Made by a program: the position numbers and the translations under genes
Notes under the pieces: generated by a model
Seen by the model: the letters and a program-made list of their open reading frames with translations, nothing else
What the model was told of the DNA's origin: nothing
Database searches by the model: none
Assembly (NCBI RefSeq): GCF_021390195.1
Contig: NZ_CP090003.1
Location: 4,237,501-4,301,500, forward strand
Direction: 5' to 3'
Source: Flagellimonas sp. CMM7
GTDB lineage: Bacteria > Bacteroidota > Bacteroidia > Flavobacteriales > Flavobacteriaceae
Length of the DNA: 64,000 nt
In this document: one piece after another, positions 17,142 through 26,136 of the stretch
Layout of the letters: every line of letters starts with the position of its first letter
Numbering within the stretch: position 1 is the first letter of the stretch

Positions 17142-18152
17142 TTAAATCACCTGAAATCCATGTGCATATGGATCATCGTCTGTATCAATTGTAATGGTAT
17201 TTCTACCGTATATTTTGGCCCATCCTTGAACGCTCGGAATAATGGCCTTTTTGTTGTTAAGCAAGGTCTCTTGCTCTACCACTCCCACAAATTTAGAACC
17301 TATAAAACTTTCATGCACATATTCTTGGCCCAAGTTTAACAGTCCTCTGGCATTTAGTTGTGCCATACGTGCGGAAGTACCTGTACCACAAGGCGATCTG
17401 TCTATGGCTTTTTCTCCATAAAAAACGGCATTCCTTCCAGATGAGGTTTTATCAATTGGTTCGCCTGTCCAAAGAATGTGGGATACATGATTGATATTGG
17501 AATTTTCTGGATGTATAAATTCCCCTGAATACTCTTTATTGATTTTTGTTCTAATTTCTTGAGAAAACTGAATCAATTCGCTTGCTGTAAAATCTTGGAT
17601 CCCAGAGAAATTTGACTGAGGATCTACAATAGCATAAAAGTTTCCGCCAAAACCAACGTCAAAAGTTAATTCTCCCAATACGCTGCTTTCAACTTTCAAT
17701 TTTTCTGCTGCCAAGTAACTTTTTACATTGGTCAACTTTACCCACTCCACTTTCTCTCTGGGTTTGTGGTAGTCAATTTCAACCAAGCCTGCAGGAGTTT
17801 CTAACCTCACTTTTCCAGGTATTTTGGGTTTGATCAACCCTTCCTCTAAGGCAATGGTCATTGTCCCAATAGTTCCATGACCGCACATAGGTAAACAACC
17901 ACTGGTTTCTATAAAAAGAACTGCAATGTCATTTTCAGGATTGTGAGGTGGATATAGTATACTGCCACTCATCATATCATGTCCTCTTGGCTCAAACATT
18001 AAACCGGTGCGAATCCAATCAAATTCTTTCATGAAATGCTGTCGCTTCTCCTCCATGGTGTTCCCTACCAAATTTGGACCGCCTTCTACTACAAGACGAA
18101 CAGGGTTTCCGCAGGTATGTGCATCAATACATTTGAATATGTGCGCACTCAT
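17142..18152 (-). CDS. 4-hydroxyproline 2-epimerase (proline racemase family)
   Basis: Both catalytic cysteines of the proline racemase family are visible: Cys90 in LPMCGHGTIGT and Cys255 in DRSPCGTGTS. This excludes the Thr-containing trans-3-hydroxyproline dehydratases. With 336 residues and oxidase and deaminase neighbours it most likely interconverts trans-4-hydroxy-L-proline and cis-4-hydroxy-D-proline, the entry step of hydroxyproline catabolism. It abuts both neighbours (0-1 bp spacing), indicating tight coupling. Proline racemase cannot be formally excluded. Confidence 0.85.
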   Translation of the reverse strand: MSAHIFKCIDAHTCGNPVRLVVEGGPNLVGNTMEEKRQHFMKEFDWIRTGLMFEPRGHDMMSGSILYPPHNPENDIAVLFIETSGCLPMCGHGTIGTMTIALEEGLIKPKIPGKVRLETPAGLVEIDYHKPREKVEWVKLTNVKSYLAAEKLKVESSVLGELTFDVGFGGNFYAIVDPQSNFSGIQDFTASELIQFSQEIRTKINKEYSGEFIHPENSNINHVSHILWTGEPIDKTSSGRNAVFYGEKAIDRSPCGTGTSARMAQLNARGLLNLGQEYVHESFIGSKFVGVVEQETLLNNKKAIIPSVQGWAKIYGRNTITIDTDDDPYAHGFQVI

Positions 18153-19061
18153 TTAGAAAACTGGAATTTGAGGTCTGGTCTTTACTCCTTGATCAATAAT
18201 AGCGAGTACCCTATCGCGTTCTTTGCCTTGTAGGGGTAACCTAGGTAATCGAACATTCTCTGTTCCAATACCCGTAGCTACTTCAGCCAACTTAATATTC
18301 TGAACCAACTGTGGATTAATATCCAGTTCCAATAAAGGCATAAACCAGCGATAGATGGCAGTGGCTTCCGCTACTCTCCCAGCTTTTACCAATTCGTAAA
18401 TGGCAACTGTTTCTCTTGGAAAGGCACATACCAAACCGGCAACCCAACCATCTGAGCCCATAAGCAAACTTTCCATTGCCAAGGTATCAACTCCACAAAG
18501 GATTTTTAACCTTTCACCAAACCTATTTTTAATACGTGTTATGTTGGTAATATCTCTGGTAGACTCTTTAACCGCCTGTATGTTTTCATATTTTAATAAT
18601 TCATCAAACATATCTAGGGTAACCTCAATTTTATAGTCTACCGGGTTGTTGTAAACCATAATTGGCAATGAAGTACTTTGAGCTACCGCTTTAAAATAAG
18701 TCATTGTTTCATAGTCTGTTGACTTGTAACGCATTGGAGGAAGCATCATGAGCCCCTTAGCTCCATATTTTTCTGCATTTTCTGCCGCCTGAATCGCCTT
18801 TTTTGTGCTTTGCTCGGCTATGTTCATCACTACCGGAATTTTTCCATCGACCAAATCAACAGTATGCTCAATCAATGTTCGTTTTTCATCATCATCCAAT
18901 GTGCTTGCTTCACCAAGTGTGCCTCCTAAAATAATGGCACTAACTCCGGCTTCCATCTGTGCGTTTATATTCACGGTGAACATTTCCATGTCCAATCTGT
19001 CTTCTTGAGTAAATTTGGTAGTGACTGCAGGCATAACCCCTTTCCAACTAAACTGTGTCAT
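18153..19061 (-). CDS. DapA-family lyase, probable pyrroline-4-hydroxy-2-carboxylate deaminase
   Basis: A 302-residue class I aldolase-type TIM barrel. The Schiff-base lysine is Lys165 in AVKESTRD, and the YNNP motif holds Tyr137. GGTLGEAST (about 46-54) is the carboxylate-binding loop. In LhpC-type enzymes the reaction is deamination and dehydration to 2-oxoglutarate semialdehyde, which fits the operon. Dihydrodipicolinate synthase proper is less likely because the gene sits with hydroxyproline genes. It is the first gene of the operon, with a short leader after the divergent promoter. The terminal semialdehyde dehydrogenase is not in this window. Confidence 0.8.
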   Translation of the reverse strand: MTQFSWKGVMPAVTTKFTQEDRLDMEMFTVNINAQMEAGVSAIILGGTLGEASTLDDDEKRTLIEHTVDLVDGKIPVVMNIAEQSTKKAIQAAENAEKYGAKGLMMLPPMRYKSTDYETMTYFKAVAQSTSLPIMVYNNPVDYKIEVTLDMFDELLKYENIQAVKESTRDITNITRIKNRFGERLKILCGVDTLAMESLLMGSDGWVAGLVCAFPRETVAIYELVKAGRVAEATAIYRWFMPLLELDINPQLVQNIKLAEVATGIGTENVRLPRLPLQGKERDRVLAIIDQGVKTRPQIPVF

Positions 19062-19081
19062 AGTATACTTTTATTTTTTAT

Positions 19082-19110
19082 CAAAAATAGAATTACACTC
19101 ACTCTTTAAA
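19082..19110 (-). promoter_or_regulatory. Promoter of hydroxyproline operon
   Basis: On the minus strand TATTTTTG (19082-19089) matches TAnnTTTG exactly. An imperfect -33 element TTTA lies 17 bp upstream (19107-19110). The predicted leader to the ATG at 19061 is under 20 nt. Confidence 0.5.
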
Positions 19111-19118
19111 TTGCTGAA

Positions 19119-19182
19119 AATTATCCTATACTAATATTATTTTACCTTATTATCTTAAATAAAATCTATTTTTGGGATAATT
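19119..19182. promoter_or_regulatory. AraC operator candidate: inverted AATTATCC/GGATAATT and divergent -7 element
   Basis: AATTATCC (19119-19126) and its exact inverse GGATAATT (19175-19182) flank the centre of the divergent intergenic region. The left arm lies just upstream of the operon promoter. The right arm directly follows the regulator's own -7 element TATTTTTG (19167-19174), where binding could repress autogenous transcription. Binding by the AraC protein is inferred. Confidence 0.4.
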
Positions 19183-19191
19183 TGCGAACAT

Positions 19192-20034
19192 ATGAAGGTA
19201 TATACATTTAAGATACCCAAAAAACCTGGGGAAAATATCACGGTGCAAAGTGATAAAGGATCAGTATTTTACGATAAACTTCATCAACATGAAGAAATAC
19301 AGGTAAGCCAAATTCTGGAAGGCTCTGGTAAACTGATTGTTGGAGATAGCATTCATTCATTTAAACGCGGAGATTTCTTTGTTATAGGAAGTGGAATGCC
19401 TCATTTGTTCAAAAGTACCATAAGCTCCAAAACTTCACATATGATATCTATTTTCTTTAGAAAGGATTCTTTTGGAAGCGCTTTTTTTGATATTGAAGAG
19501 ATGAAGGAATTACAAAGTTTTTTTCTTCATGCCAAGACCGGTTTTAAAGCAATCACCTCAAACCTTCCATTTATTGAAGATATGAAGGGCTTAATTTCTT
19601 CGGGACATTTTTCAAGGTTTATGGTTTTAATGCGGTTACTTAAAAAACTAAGTGAATCTCAAAAAACAAGGCTTTCAGGGTTTGTGCAAGAAAAACAGCT
19701 ATCCAATGATCATGGAGAGCGTTTACGGGCAGTATTTGATTATACAATGAAAAGCTTCGACCAAAAAATTGAGTTGGATACCATTGCTAAATTGGCTCAT
19801 ATGACACCCAATGCGTTCTGCAGATTTTTCAAAGAGAGAACCAATAAAACTTTTTTTAGGTTTTTGATTGAAGTTAGGATTGAGCATGTATGTCAATTGC
19901 TTCTCAACCAAAGGGACATGACCATTGTGGAGGCTGCCAATACCTCTGGTTTCAACTCCATTTCAAATTTTAATAGGAAGTTCAAGGAGATAAAAGGAAT
20001 TAATCCAACGGAATATCTTCGGCAATTAAATTAA
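19192..20034 (+). CDS. AraC family regulator of the hydroxyproline operon
   Basis: A 280-residue regulator. The N-terminal half is a cupin sensor (HQHEEIQVSQILEGSGKLIV, then HSFKRGDFFVIGSGMPH). The C-terminal 100 residues carry two helix-turn-helix units (ELDTIAKLAHMTPNAFCRFF and TIVEAANTSGFNSISNFNRKF) with the usual family ending NPTEYLRQL. It is transcribed divergently from the three hydroxyproline genes across 130 bp holding paired promoters and an inverted repeat, so it probably senses hydroxyproline or an intermediate and controls that operon. Confidence 0.85.
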   Translation: MKVYTFKIPKKPGENITVQSDKGSVFYDKLHQHEEIQVSQILEGSGKLIVGDSIHSFKRGDFFVIGSGMPHLFKSTISSKTSHMISIFFRKDSFGSAFFDIEEMKELQSFFLHAKTGFKAITSNLPFIEDMKGLISSGHFSRFMVLMRLLKKLSESQKTRLSGFVQEKQLSNDHGERLRAVFDYTMKSFDQKIELDTIAKLAHMTPNAFCRFFKERTNKTFFRFLIEVRIEHVCQLLLNQRDMTIVEAANTSGFNSISNFNRKFKEIKGINPTEYLRQLN

Positions 20035-20104
20035 ATCGTGCTATAAAAAAAATGCGATTGCTATGGTTTCGTTATTTTTGGAAAATTTTGATAACAAGAT
20101 ATTT

Positions 20105-21661
20105 ATGAAAAAAATAGCGTTGATCGTTTTTAGTCTTGCATTTTCCTGCAATACAGCCCAAAAAACAGTTTCTGAAGTTTCCAACACAGTAAAAGAGGCT
20201 GACCCTGTTGTATATGCAGAAACCATCACCCAAGACGAGCTCAAAGAACATCTATATATATATGCTTCGGATGAGTTTGAAGGAAGGGAAACTGGACAGC
20301 CTGGGCAAAAAAAGGCTGTTGCTTACCTAAAAGAGCAATATGAAACTTTGGGTATTCCAGCCGCAAAAAAAGATGGCGACTATTTTCAAAAAGTTCCATT
20401 AGAAGTAGCTAGAGTTCCACAAGGGAATGTTCAAATCAATGACGCTGTTTTTCAGATAGGTGAAGATGTAGTCACATTTGATGCTGCAAGTGGCGCATAC
20501 AACACTATTGTTTATGTTGGCTACGGAATTGAAGACGGTGACTACTCGGACTACAAAGAACTGGATGTAACAGGGAAATTGGTTTTAATTAAATCTGGTG
20601 AACCAGTAAATGCCGATGGAACTTATAGTCTTTCAGGAACCAATAAAAAATCTGCTTGGAGCAATATGTCCGAAGCCATGGGCAAAAAATCCAACCTTGC
20701 CATTGAAAAGGGAGCTGAAGGTGTTTTATATTATGACACCCAAAATTATCTCAGGTTCAAAGGTTATTTTGATTTTATGAAAAATAATAAAGGTGGGAAG
20801 ATGTCTCTAAAGGAAGAGGTTACTGACAGTTTTATTGTTCTACTGAATCAAGAATCTTCTACAGCTATAATGCCAGACATTGAAAAAGAAAATACACCCA
20901 AAATTATTTCCGCATCTATAAAACTTAATGCCACAAGCGGAAACGATGAAGTAAATTCTGAAAATGTAATTGCAATCATCAAAGGATCGGAAAAACCCGA
21001 TGAATACGTAGTGGTGTCTTCTCATTTAGACCACATTGGTGTTACTGCAGATGGTCAAATAAATAATGGTGCTGATGATGATGGTTCTGGAAGTGTGGCA
21101 CTGCTAGAAATTGCGGAAGCTTTTAAAACCGCTAAAGAAGCTGGACAAGGACCTAAACGTTCCATAGTGTTTTTGCATGTTACAGGTGAGGAAAAAGGAC
21201 TGTTGGGTTCAAAATATTATACAGACTATGACCCTGTTTTGCCATTGGCGCAAACCGTGGCAAACCTTAATATTGATATGATCGGTAGAATTGACCCTAA
21301 AAGAGAGGGAGACAGAAACTATTTATATTTAATTGGCTCTGACAAACTGAGTACGGATTTGCACAATCTTTCTGAGGAGGTCAATAAAAAATACACCAAT
21401 ATCGAGTTTGATTATACGTATAACGATGAGAATGATCCCAACAGATTTTATTACAGAAGCGATCATTACAACTTTGCTAAAAACAACATTCCCATTATTT
21501 TCTATTTTAATGGAACCCATGCAGATTATCACAGACCAGGAGATACACCTGATAAGATAAATTACGATCTTTTGGAAAATAGAACACGGCTTGTTTTTTA
21601 TACGGTTTGGGAAGTTGCTAATAGAGAAAATAAGGTAGTGGTGGACAAGGCCTCTAAGTAG
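20105..21661 (+). CDS. M28 family zinc aminopeptidase, lipoprotein
   Basis: The ATG at 20105 gives a lipoprotein-type leader (MKKIALIVFSLAFSC). A -7 element TATTTTTG at 20073-20080 lies downstream of the alternative start at 20063, which supports the shorter form of about 518 residues. A PA-like insert precedes the catalytic domain. Zinc ligands are seen in SSHLDHIG, NNGADDDGSG, GEEKG, NIDMIGR and a terminal THADYHRPGD. M28 enzymes remove N-terminal residues or process glutaminyl peptides. Probable location is the cell envelope. A strong terminator follows. Confidence 0.88.
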   Translation: MKKIALIVFSLAFSCNTAQKTVSEVSNTVKEADPVVYAETITQDELKEHLYIYASDEFEGRETGQPGQKKAVAYLKEQYETLGIPAAKKDGDYFQKVPLEVARVPQGNVQINDAVFQIGEDVVTFDAASGAYNTIVYVGYGIEDGDYSDYKELDVTGKLVLIKSGEPVNADGTYSLSGTNKKSAWSNMSEAMGKKSNLAIEKGAEGVLYYDTQNYLRFKGYFDFMKNNKGGKMSLKEEVTDSFIVLLNQESSTAIMPDIEKENTPKIISASIKLNATSGNDEVNSENVIAIIKGSEKPDEYVVVSSHLDHIGVTADGQINNGADDDGSGSVALLEIAEAFKTAKEAGQGPKRSIVFLHVTGEEKGLLGSKYYTDYDPVLPLAQTVANLNIDMIGRIDPKREGDRNYLYLIGSDKLSTDLHNLSEEVNKKYTNIEFDYTYNDENDPNRFYYRSDHYNFAKNNIPIIFYFNGTHADYHRPGDTPDKINYDLLENRTRLVFYTVWEVANRENKVVVDKASK

Positions 21662-21683
21662 AAATTACATATTGGATTAAAAC

Positions 21684-21716
21684 AAAAAAGCCCTCTTTTA
21701 AAGAGGGCTTTTTTTT
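21684..21716. terminator. Bidirectional terminator between M28 gene and tRNA-His
   Basis: GCCCTCTTT and AAAGAGGGC form a GC-rich stem with a 2-nt loop. It has an A tract before and eight T after, so it can stop the peptidase transcript on the plus strand and the tRNA transcript on the minus strand. Confidence 0.85.
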
Positions 21717-21717
21717 G

Positions 21718-21792
21718 GGTGGAAGACGGGATTCGAACCCGCGACCCTCGGTACCACAAACCGATGCTCTAACCAGCTGAGCTACAACCACC
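21718..21792 (-). tRNA. tRNA-His (anticodon GTG)
   Basis: A cloverleaf can be drawn on the minus strand: D stem GCTC/GAGC, anticodon stem TCGGT/ACCGA with loop TTGTGGT, and T arm GCGGG TTCGAAT CCCGT. The extra 5' G (G-1) and C73 typical of tRNA-His are present. CCA is not encoded. The acceptor pairs GTGGTTG with CTTCCAC, which leaves two apparent U-U oppositions at positions 5-68 and 6-67. Confidence 0.92.
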
Positions 21793-21805
21793 ATTTAAGC
21801 GGTTG

Positions 21806-21837
21806 CAAAAATACTTTTTTTTATTAATTCAATCAAA
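21806..21837 (-). promoter_or_regulatory. tRNA-His promoter
   Basis: On the minus strand TTTG, 20 bp, then TATTTTTG. Both elements match the Bacteroidota housekeeping consensus exactly, and transcription would begin a few bases before the tRNA. The same architecture precedes tRNA-Met. Confidence 0.75.
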
Positions 21838-22111
21838 AGAATTTGAACTTTACATTCACAAAAAACAAAAAGATTTGTTCTCATTTCTTCTTTAGCAGTT
21901 TCACAGTTTTGTATTTGTCCATATTCAAACTAATGAATTATAGCATAATCAATACTATTCTAGGTATTCTCTATACTCATATTTCTTACAAAAAATCGAT
22001 GAAATACACTCTTTGATGGATAAAACACACAATTATCGTTTGTTCACAACAATTACTTCCAAAAAAAACTATTGAAAAGTATTTTTACCAATCATGCATT
22101 TATAAGGTTTT
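21838..22111. other. AT-rich intergenic region before the TPR kinase
   Basis: No reading frame or RNA gene is convincing here. The only feature seen is a candidate promoter near the right end. Confidence 0.5.
22012..22042 (+). promoter_or_regulatory. Candidate promoter for TPR histidine kinase
   Basis: TTTG (22012-22015), an 18-bp spacer, then TATCGTTTG, which is TAnnTTTG with one extra base. The predicted leader is about 60 nt. Confidence 0.35.
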
Positions 22112-24199
22112 ATGTCCCAAATAAACCATTCCCTAAAACTCCAAAACCTACTTGGAAAAGTAGTCATGATTTTTTGTACACTATTCTTTGCTTCTTCTGT
22201 TGAGGCCCAAAAAGATAAAAGAGATAGTATAGCATACAGATTAAAACGATTGGAATCTACAAATCGTTTTAACCCAAAGGACACCACTCATATAAAATTA
22301 TTATCAAATCTGGCATCTACCTATCGCTATATTAATAATGATAGTCTTTACTCAATTTCAAATAGGGTTTTACAACTTAGTAAAGCTGTAAACTATACTT
22401 ATGGCAAAATAAGAGCTAATGAAGCTTTAGGCTACTACTATTCTGATGAAGGAGACCGACAAAAATCTAAGACATTATTGAAAAAAGCCCTAAAGTTGGC
22501 CGTAGATGAAGGAGACAAGCGGTCAGAATTAAACATTATCAATGGTTTGGCCAATGATTACCGGGATGACGGTAATTTTGCTAATGCACTAAGTCTGAAT
22601 TTAACAGGAATTGATGTTGCCAAGCAGATTGATAGTAAACCCATGCTTTCCATTTTTAATGAAAACATTGCCAGTTTGTATGCAGACCAAAAGGACTTTG
22701 AAAATGCACTTGTTTTTTATGATACTGTACAGGCAATAAACAAAGCTTTGGGCAACGAAAAAATTCACGCCGAAACTCAGAGTAATATGGCTTCGCTCTA
22801 CAAAGATTCAGAGAACTTTGATCATGCCATGTTCAACATTAATAAAAGTATAACCACATTTGAAAAGTTAAAAATATATGATTGGTTGGCTTATGCATAT
22901 GAGGTGAAAGGGAGTATTTACTTGGAGCAAAAAAAGTATCAATGGGCACTCTATTGGTATGACCAAAGTAACTTGTTACACGATCAGCAGTTGGACGACG
23001 ATAGAGAAAAAATTCAATTGCTCAATGGCATGGCCCAGGTATATTTAGGCTTGGAAAGAGACAGTCTCTCATTGCAATATGCAAATGAAGGTTTACAATT
23101 ATCTAAGAAAATTAAATCATTACAAGGTCAAATAGATTGTTCTGAAACACTGTATGAGCTATATAAAAACAAAGGTGACAACAGTAGTGCGCTAGCCCAC
23201 CTAGAAACCTTTACCAAACTTTCAGACTCGCTTTCCAAGGATAAGAATGAGCAAAGTCTTTCTTTGTTAAGGACTAAAATGCAATATGAACAGGAAAAGC
23301 AAGATCTTATTGCTGCTAATGAAGTGGCATTGGCCAAACAAAGGAACTATATCTATTTTGCCATAACCATACTTATCATTCTAGCAGCTATTACATTTAT
23401 AATAAGACGTAGCGGAAATATTCAGAAAAAGCTTTTTAAAGAACTACAAGAAAAGTCTGAAGTGGTAAGTGAAAGAGAATCCGAACTAAAAGAAATCAAT
23501 AAGACAAAAACCAAACTATTCTCTATTATTGGTCATGACTTAAGAGGTCCTATTGGAGCATTACAAGGAATGCTAAAATTATTCACTGACGGGGAAATTG
23601 GAAAAAACGAATTCATCTCTTTTATTCCCAAATTAAAATCTGATGTAGAAAACATCTCTTTCGCCTTAAACAATCTCTTGTCATGGGGACAAACTCAACT
23701 TAACGGAGTTGTTACTAAACCCAAAAGAGTTTCTTTGGATAAAATAGTTAGCGGAAACATTAGTTTACTTTCTGAAGTGGCTGCCGGTAAATCAATAAAA
23801 ATAATAAATCAATTACCGGAAAACCCACTTATTTGGGCGGATCAAAATCAAATTGATATTGTTGTCAGAAACTTGCTGAGCAATGCAATCAAGTTTACTC
23901 CAGAAGATGGTCTTATTACCATTGAAGCTGAGGAGAAAAGAGACGTATGGCAAATTATGATTCGTGATACCGGGATTGGTATGAACAAAGAAATTCAGAA
24001 AAAAGTCTTTGCAGGCACCAACAACATAACCACCTATGGTACCAATAACGAAAGGGGTACTGGTTTGGGTCTTTCTCTTTGTAAAGAAATGATTATTAAA
24101 AATAATGGTGAGATATGGGTAGAAAGCGTTTTACGCAAAGGTTCTTCCTTTTACTTTACTGTTCCAAAAGCGGAAAAAAGATATCAAAAAGCTAGCTGA
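22112..24199 (+). CDS. TPR sensor histidine kinase (HisKA)
   Basis: A 695-residue kinase. The N-terminal signal/anchor is followed by helical TPR repeats (about 60-390), a membrane helix (about 408-428, YIYFAITILIILAAITFII), a coiled coil, and a classical HisKA box KLFSIIGHDLRGPIGALQ (about 470). The ATPase motifs NLLSNAIKFTPEDG, DTGIGM and GTGLGLSLCKEM are intact. No response regulator is adjacent, so it is an orphan kinase. It ends directly against bshB1 (convergent, no gap). The overall architecture parallels the HisKA_2 kinase at 4233-6194 but the H-box family differs. Confidence 0.9.
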   Translation: MSQINHSLKLQNLLGKVVMIFCTLFFASSVEAQKDKRDSIAYRLKRLESTNRFNPKDTTHIKLLSNLASTYRYINNDSLYSISNRVLQLSKAVNYTYGKIRANEALGYYYSDEGDRQKSKTLLKKALKLAVDEGDKRSELNIINGLANDYRDDGNFANALSLNLTGIDVAKQIDSKPMLSIFNENIASLYADQKDFENALVFYDTVQAINKALGNEKIHAETQSNMASLYKDSENFDHAMFNINKSITTFEKLKIYDWLAYAYEVKGSIYLEQKKYQWALYWYDQSNLLHDQQLDDDREKIQLLNGMAQVYLGLERDSLSLQYANEGLQLSKKIKSLQGQIDCSETLYELYKNKGDNSSALAHLETFTKLSDSLSKDKNEQSLSLLRTKMQYEQEKQDLIAANEVALAKQRNYIYFAITILIILAAITFIIRRSGNIQKKLFKELQEKSEVVSERESELKEINKTKTKLFSIIGHDLRGPIGALQGMLKLFTDGEIGKNEFISFIPKLKSDVENISFALNNLLSWGQTQLNGVVTKPKRVSLDKIVSGNISLLSEVAAGKSIKIINQLPENPLIWADQNQIDIVVRNLLSNAIKFTPEDGLITIEAEEKRDVWQIMIRDTGIGMNKEIQKKVFAGTNNITTYGTNNERGTGLGLSLCKEMIIKNNGEIWVESVLRKGSSFYFTVPKAEKRYQKAS

Positions 24200-24922
24200 T
24201 CAAATAAGGCTATCTAGATTATCCACTCCAACAAATCGTTCCACGTTAAAGCCCTCGGCATGTTCCACTCCTATTAATCTACCTAAATCCCTAGCTCGGT
24301 AATTTACACTATCTATAAAGTTTTTACTGCTAATGGGTGTCTCAGGCTCTTCACTATTAGGATCAAAAAACTGTGAACTATACGCCAAAATGGATTCTGT
24401 CTTTTTTTCAATAAAGCCAGACACATCCAATACAAAATCTGGTTCCAAGTTTTTCCATTGTATATAATGATAAATACGCTTGGGGCGCCAGGCTTCTTGC
24501 CATGCATCGTCACCATCCATTTTTGTATCTATTTTTACCAGACCGCTCAAAAAACAGGCATCACTAACCAATTTACTTCCTTTGGGATGATCTATATGCC
24601 TATCATCAATAGCATTACAGAGCACAACTTCTGGGCGATATTTGCGAACCATTTTAATGATTTCCAGTTGGTGTTCTTTGTCATTCACAAAAAAACCATC
24701 TGCAAACTCCATATTCTCCCGAACCGCAATACCTAAAATTTTAGCGGCCTCGGCAGCTTCTTTATCTCGAATTTCCGCTGATCCCCGTGTTCCCAATTCG
24801 CCACGGGTCAAATCAATTATTCCAATCTTCTTTCCTCTGGAAACTTCTTTGGCAATTGTACCCCCTGCACCTAATTCAGCATCATCAGGATGTGCTCCAA
24901 ATACTAAAATGTCTAATTTCAT
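24200..24922 (-). CDS. bshB1: Bacillithiol biosynthesis deacetylase BshB1
   Basis: A 240-residue PIG-L/LmbE zinc deacetylase that removes acetate from GlcNAc-malate to give GlcN-malate, the second step of bacillithiol synthesis. The zinc motif AHPDDAELG is at residues 10-18, followed by DLTRGELGTRGS, which is characteristic of BshB1, and a DDRHIDHPKGS segment with the other ligands. It lies 10 bp after the trans-sulfuration gene, and that gene follows the MATE gene by 35 bp, so the three are probably cotranscribed. Cysteine supply and bacillithiol synthesis would be linked functionally. Confidence 0.9.
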   Translation of the reverse strand: MKLDILVFGAHPDDAELGAGGTIAKEVSRGKKIGIIDLTRGELGTRGSAEIRDKEAAEAAKILGIAVRENMEFADGFFVNDKEHQLEIIKMVRKYRPEVVLCNAIDDRHIDHPKGSKLVSDACFLSGLVKIDTKMDGDDAWQEAWRPKRIYHYIQWKNLEPDFVLDVSGFIEKKTESILAYSSQFFDPNSEEPETPISSKNFIDSVNYRARDLGRLIGVEHAEGFNVERFVGVDNLDSLI

Positions 24923-24932
24923 TAACGTGTTG

Positions 24933-26101
24933 TTATGCTGGCACAGCCATGGATTTCACTTTTGAAATGGCTTGCTCAATATCTCCTACTAAGTCCTCTA
25001 TTTCCTCTATACCTAACGAGAATCTTATCAAAGAATCTTTAATTCCTTGCTTTTTGCGATCCTCTGGACTCATTAGCGCATGAGAAGTTTTTGTAGGTGA
25101 AAGTACGGTACTTTCAATTCCAGCCAAACTCATGGATGGTTTTATGAGTTTAAGATGCTTAAAAAATAGAGAGGCATCAATTTCAGAATTTAGTTCAAAA
25201 GAGAGCATCCCCCAAACCCTTTCATCTGAGATTTTGCTAGCGCATGACCTGGATGGTTTTCAAGTCCTGGGTAATATACAGTTTCAACATCCTCACTTGC
25301 ATTTAAGTATATTGCCATTTTCATTGCGTTGTCATTCTGTGTGTTTACGCGAATCCCCATCGTTTTAATACTACGCTCTAAAAGCCAAACGGTATAATCA
25401 CTTAAACTGCCTCCAAAACAAATGGCCGTCTGAAAAACCTTATCCATGTGCTCTTGCGAAGCTGCAATGACACCTGCACAGATATCTGAATGTCCGCCCA
25501 TATATTTTGTAGCACTGTGTAGAATAACATCTATTCCAAAATCGATTGGGTTTTGATTTATTGGGCTTGCAAAAGTGTTATCGATCATTGACACAATCCC
25601 ATGTTTTTTTGCCAATTGACCAATACCTGCTAAATCCGTAATTGTTAACAAAGGGTTTGATGGAGTTTCTATATAAATTACCTTGGTATTTGCCTTGATT
25701 TCTTTTTCAAAATCATCAACCTCCCACCCATCAGTAAATGAATAGCTGATACCATATTTTTCAAATTGCGTAACCGCAAAGTTATATGTACCACCATACA
25801 ATGTTTGTTGCAACACTATATGATCCCCAGCCTGTAAAAAAGCCATTAGACCCGTGCTGATGGCAGCCATGCCACTTCCAAAAATTAAGGCAGCTTCAGC
25901 ATGTTCCAAAGCTGCCAATTTTTTACACAATGCTTCTTGATTGGGTGTATTAAAGTATCTAGGGTAACGCTTTATATCCACATCTTCAAATGCATACGAA
26001 GTGCTCATATACAAAGGTGAAACAGCACCTTTAAATTGAATATCCTCTAGTTCTCCTGTATGGGTGCAAGTCGTATTTACACCTTTTTTATCCATATTCA
26101 T
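24933..26101 (-). pseudogene. Trans-sulfuration PLP enzyme (cystathionine gamma-synthase/lyase family) with a one-base frameshift
   Basis: Two frames encode successive parts of one Cys/Met-metabolism PLP enzyme. Residues 1-303 (26101 to 25190) end FGGCSLLN*. The remainder (25208 to 24933) begins MLSFELNS and completes the fold. Restoring one G in the run at 25209-25213 (five C on the plus strand) would fuse them as FGGMLSFEL into a 389-residue protein of normal family length. The PLP lysine is Lys199 in HSATKY, and the C-terminal arginine motif SLIRFSLGIE is in the second part. Either the gene is broken, slippage restores it, or the run is a sequencing error. It is not possible to say whether synthase, gamma-lyase or another activity is encoded. 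It sits between a MATE exporter gene and bshB1. Confidence 0.85.
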
Positions 26102-26136
26102 TGTAGTAAAACTTTAGGTTAAAGATACAAAACCAC

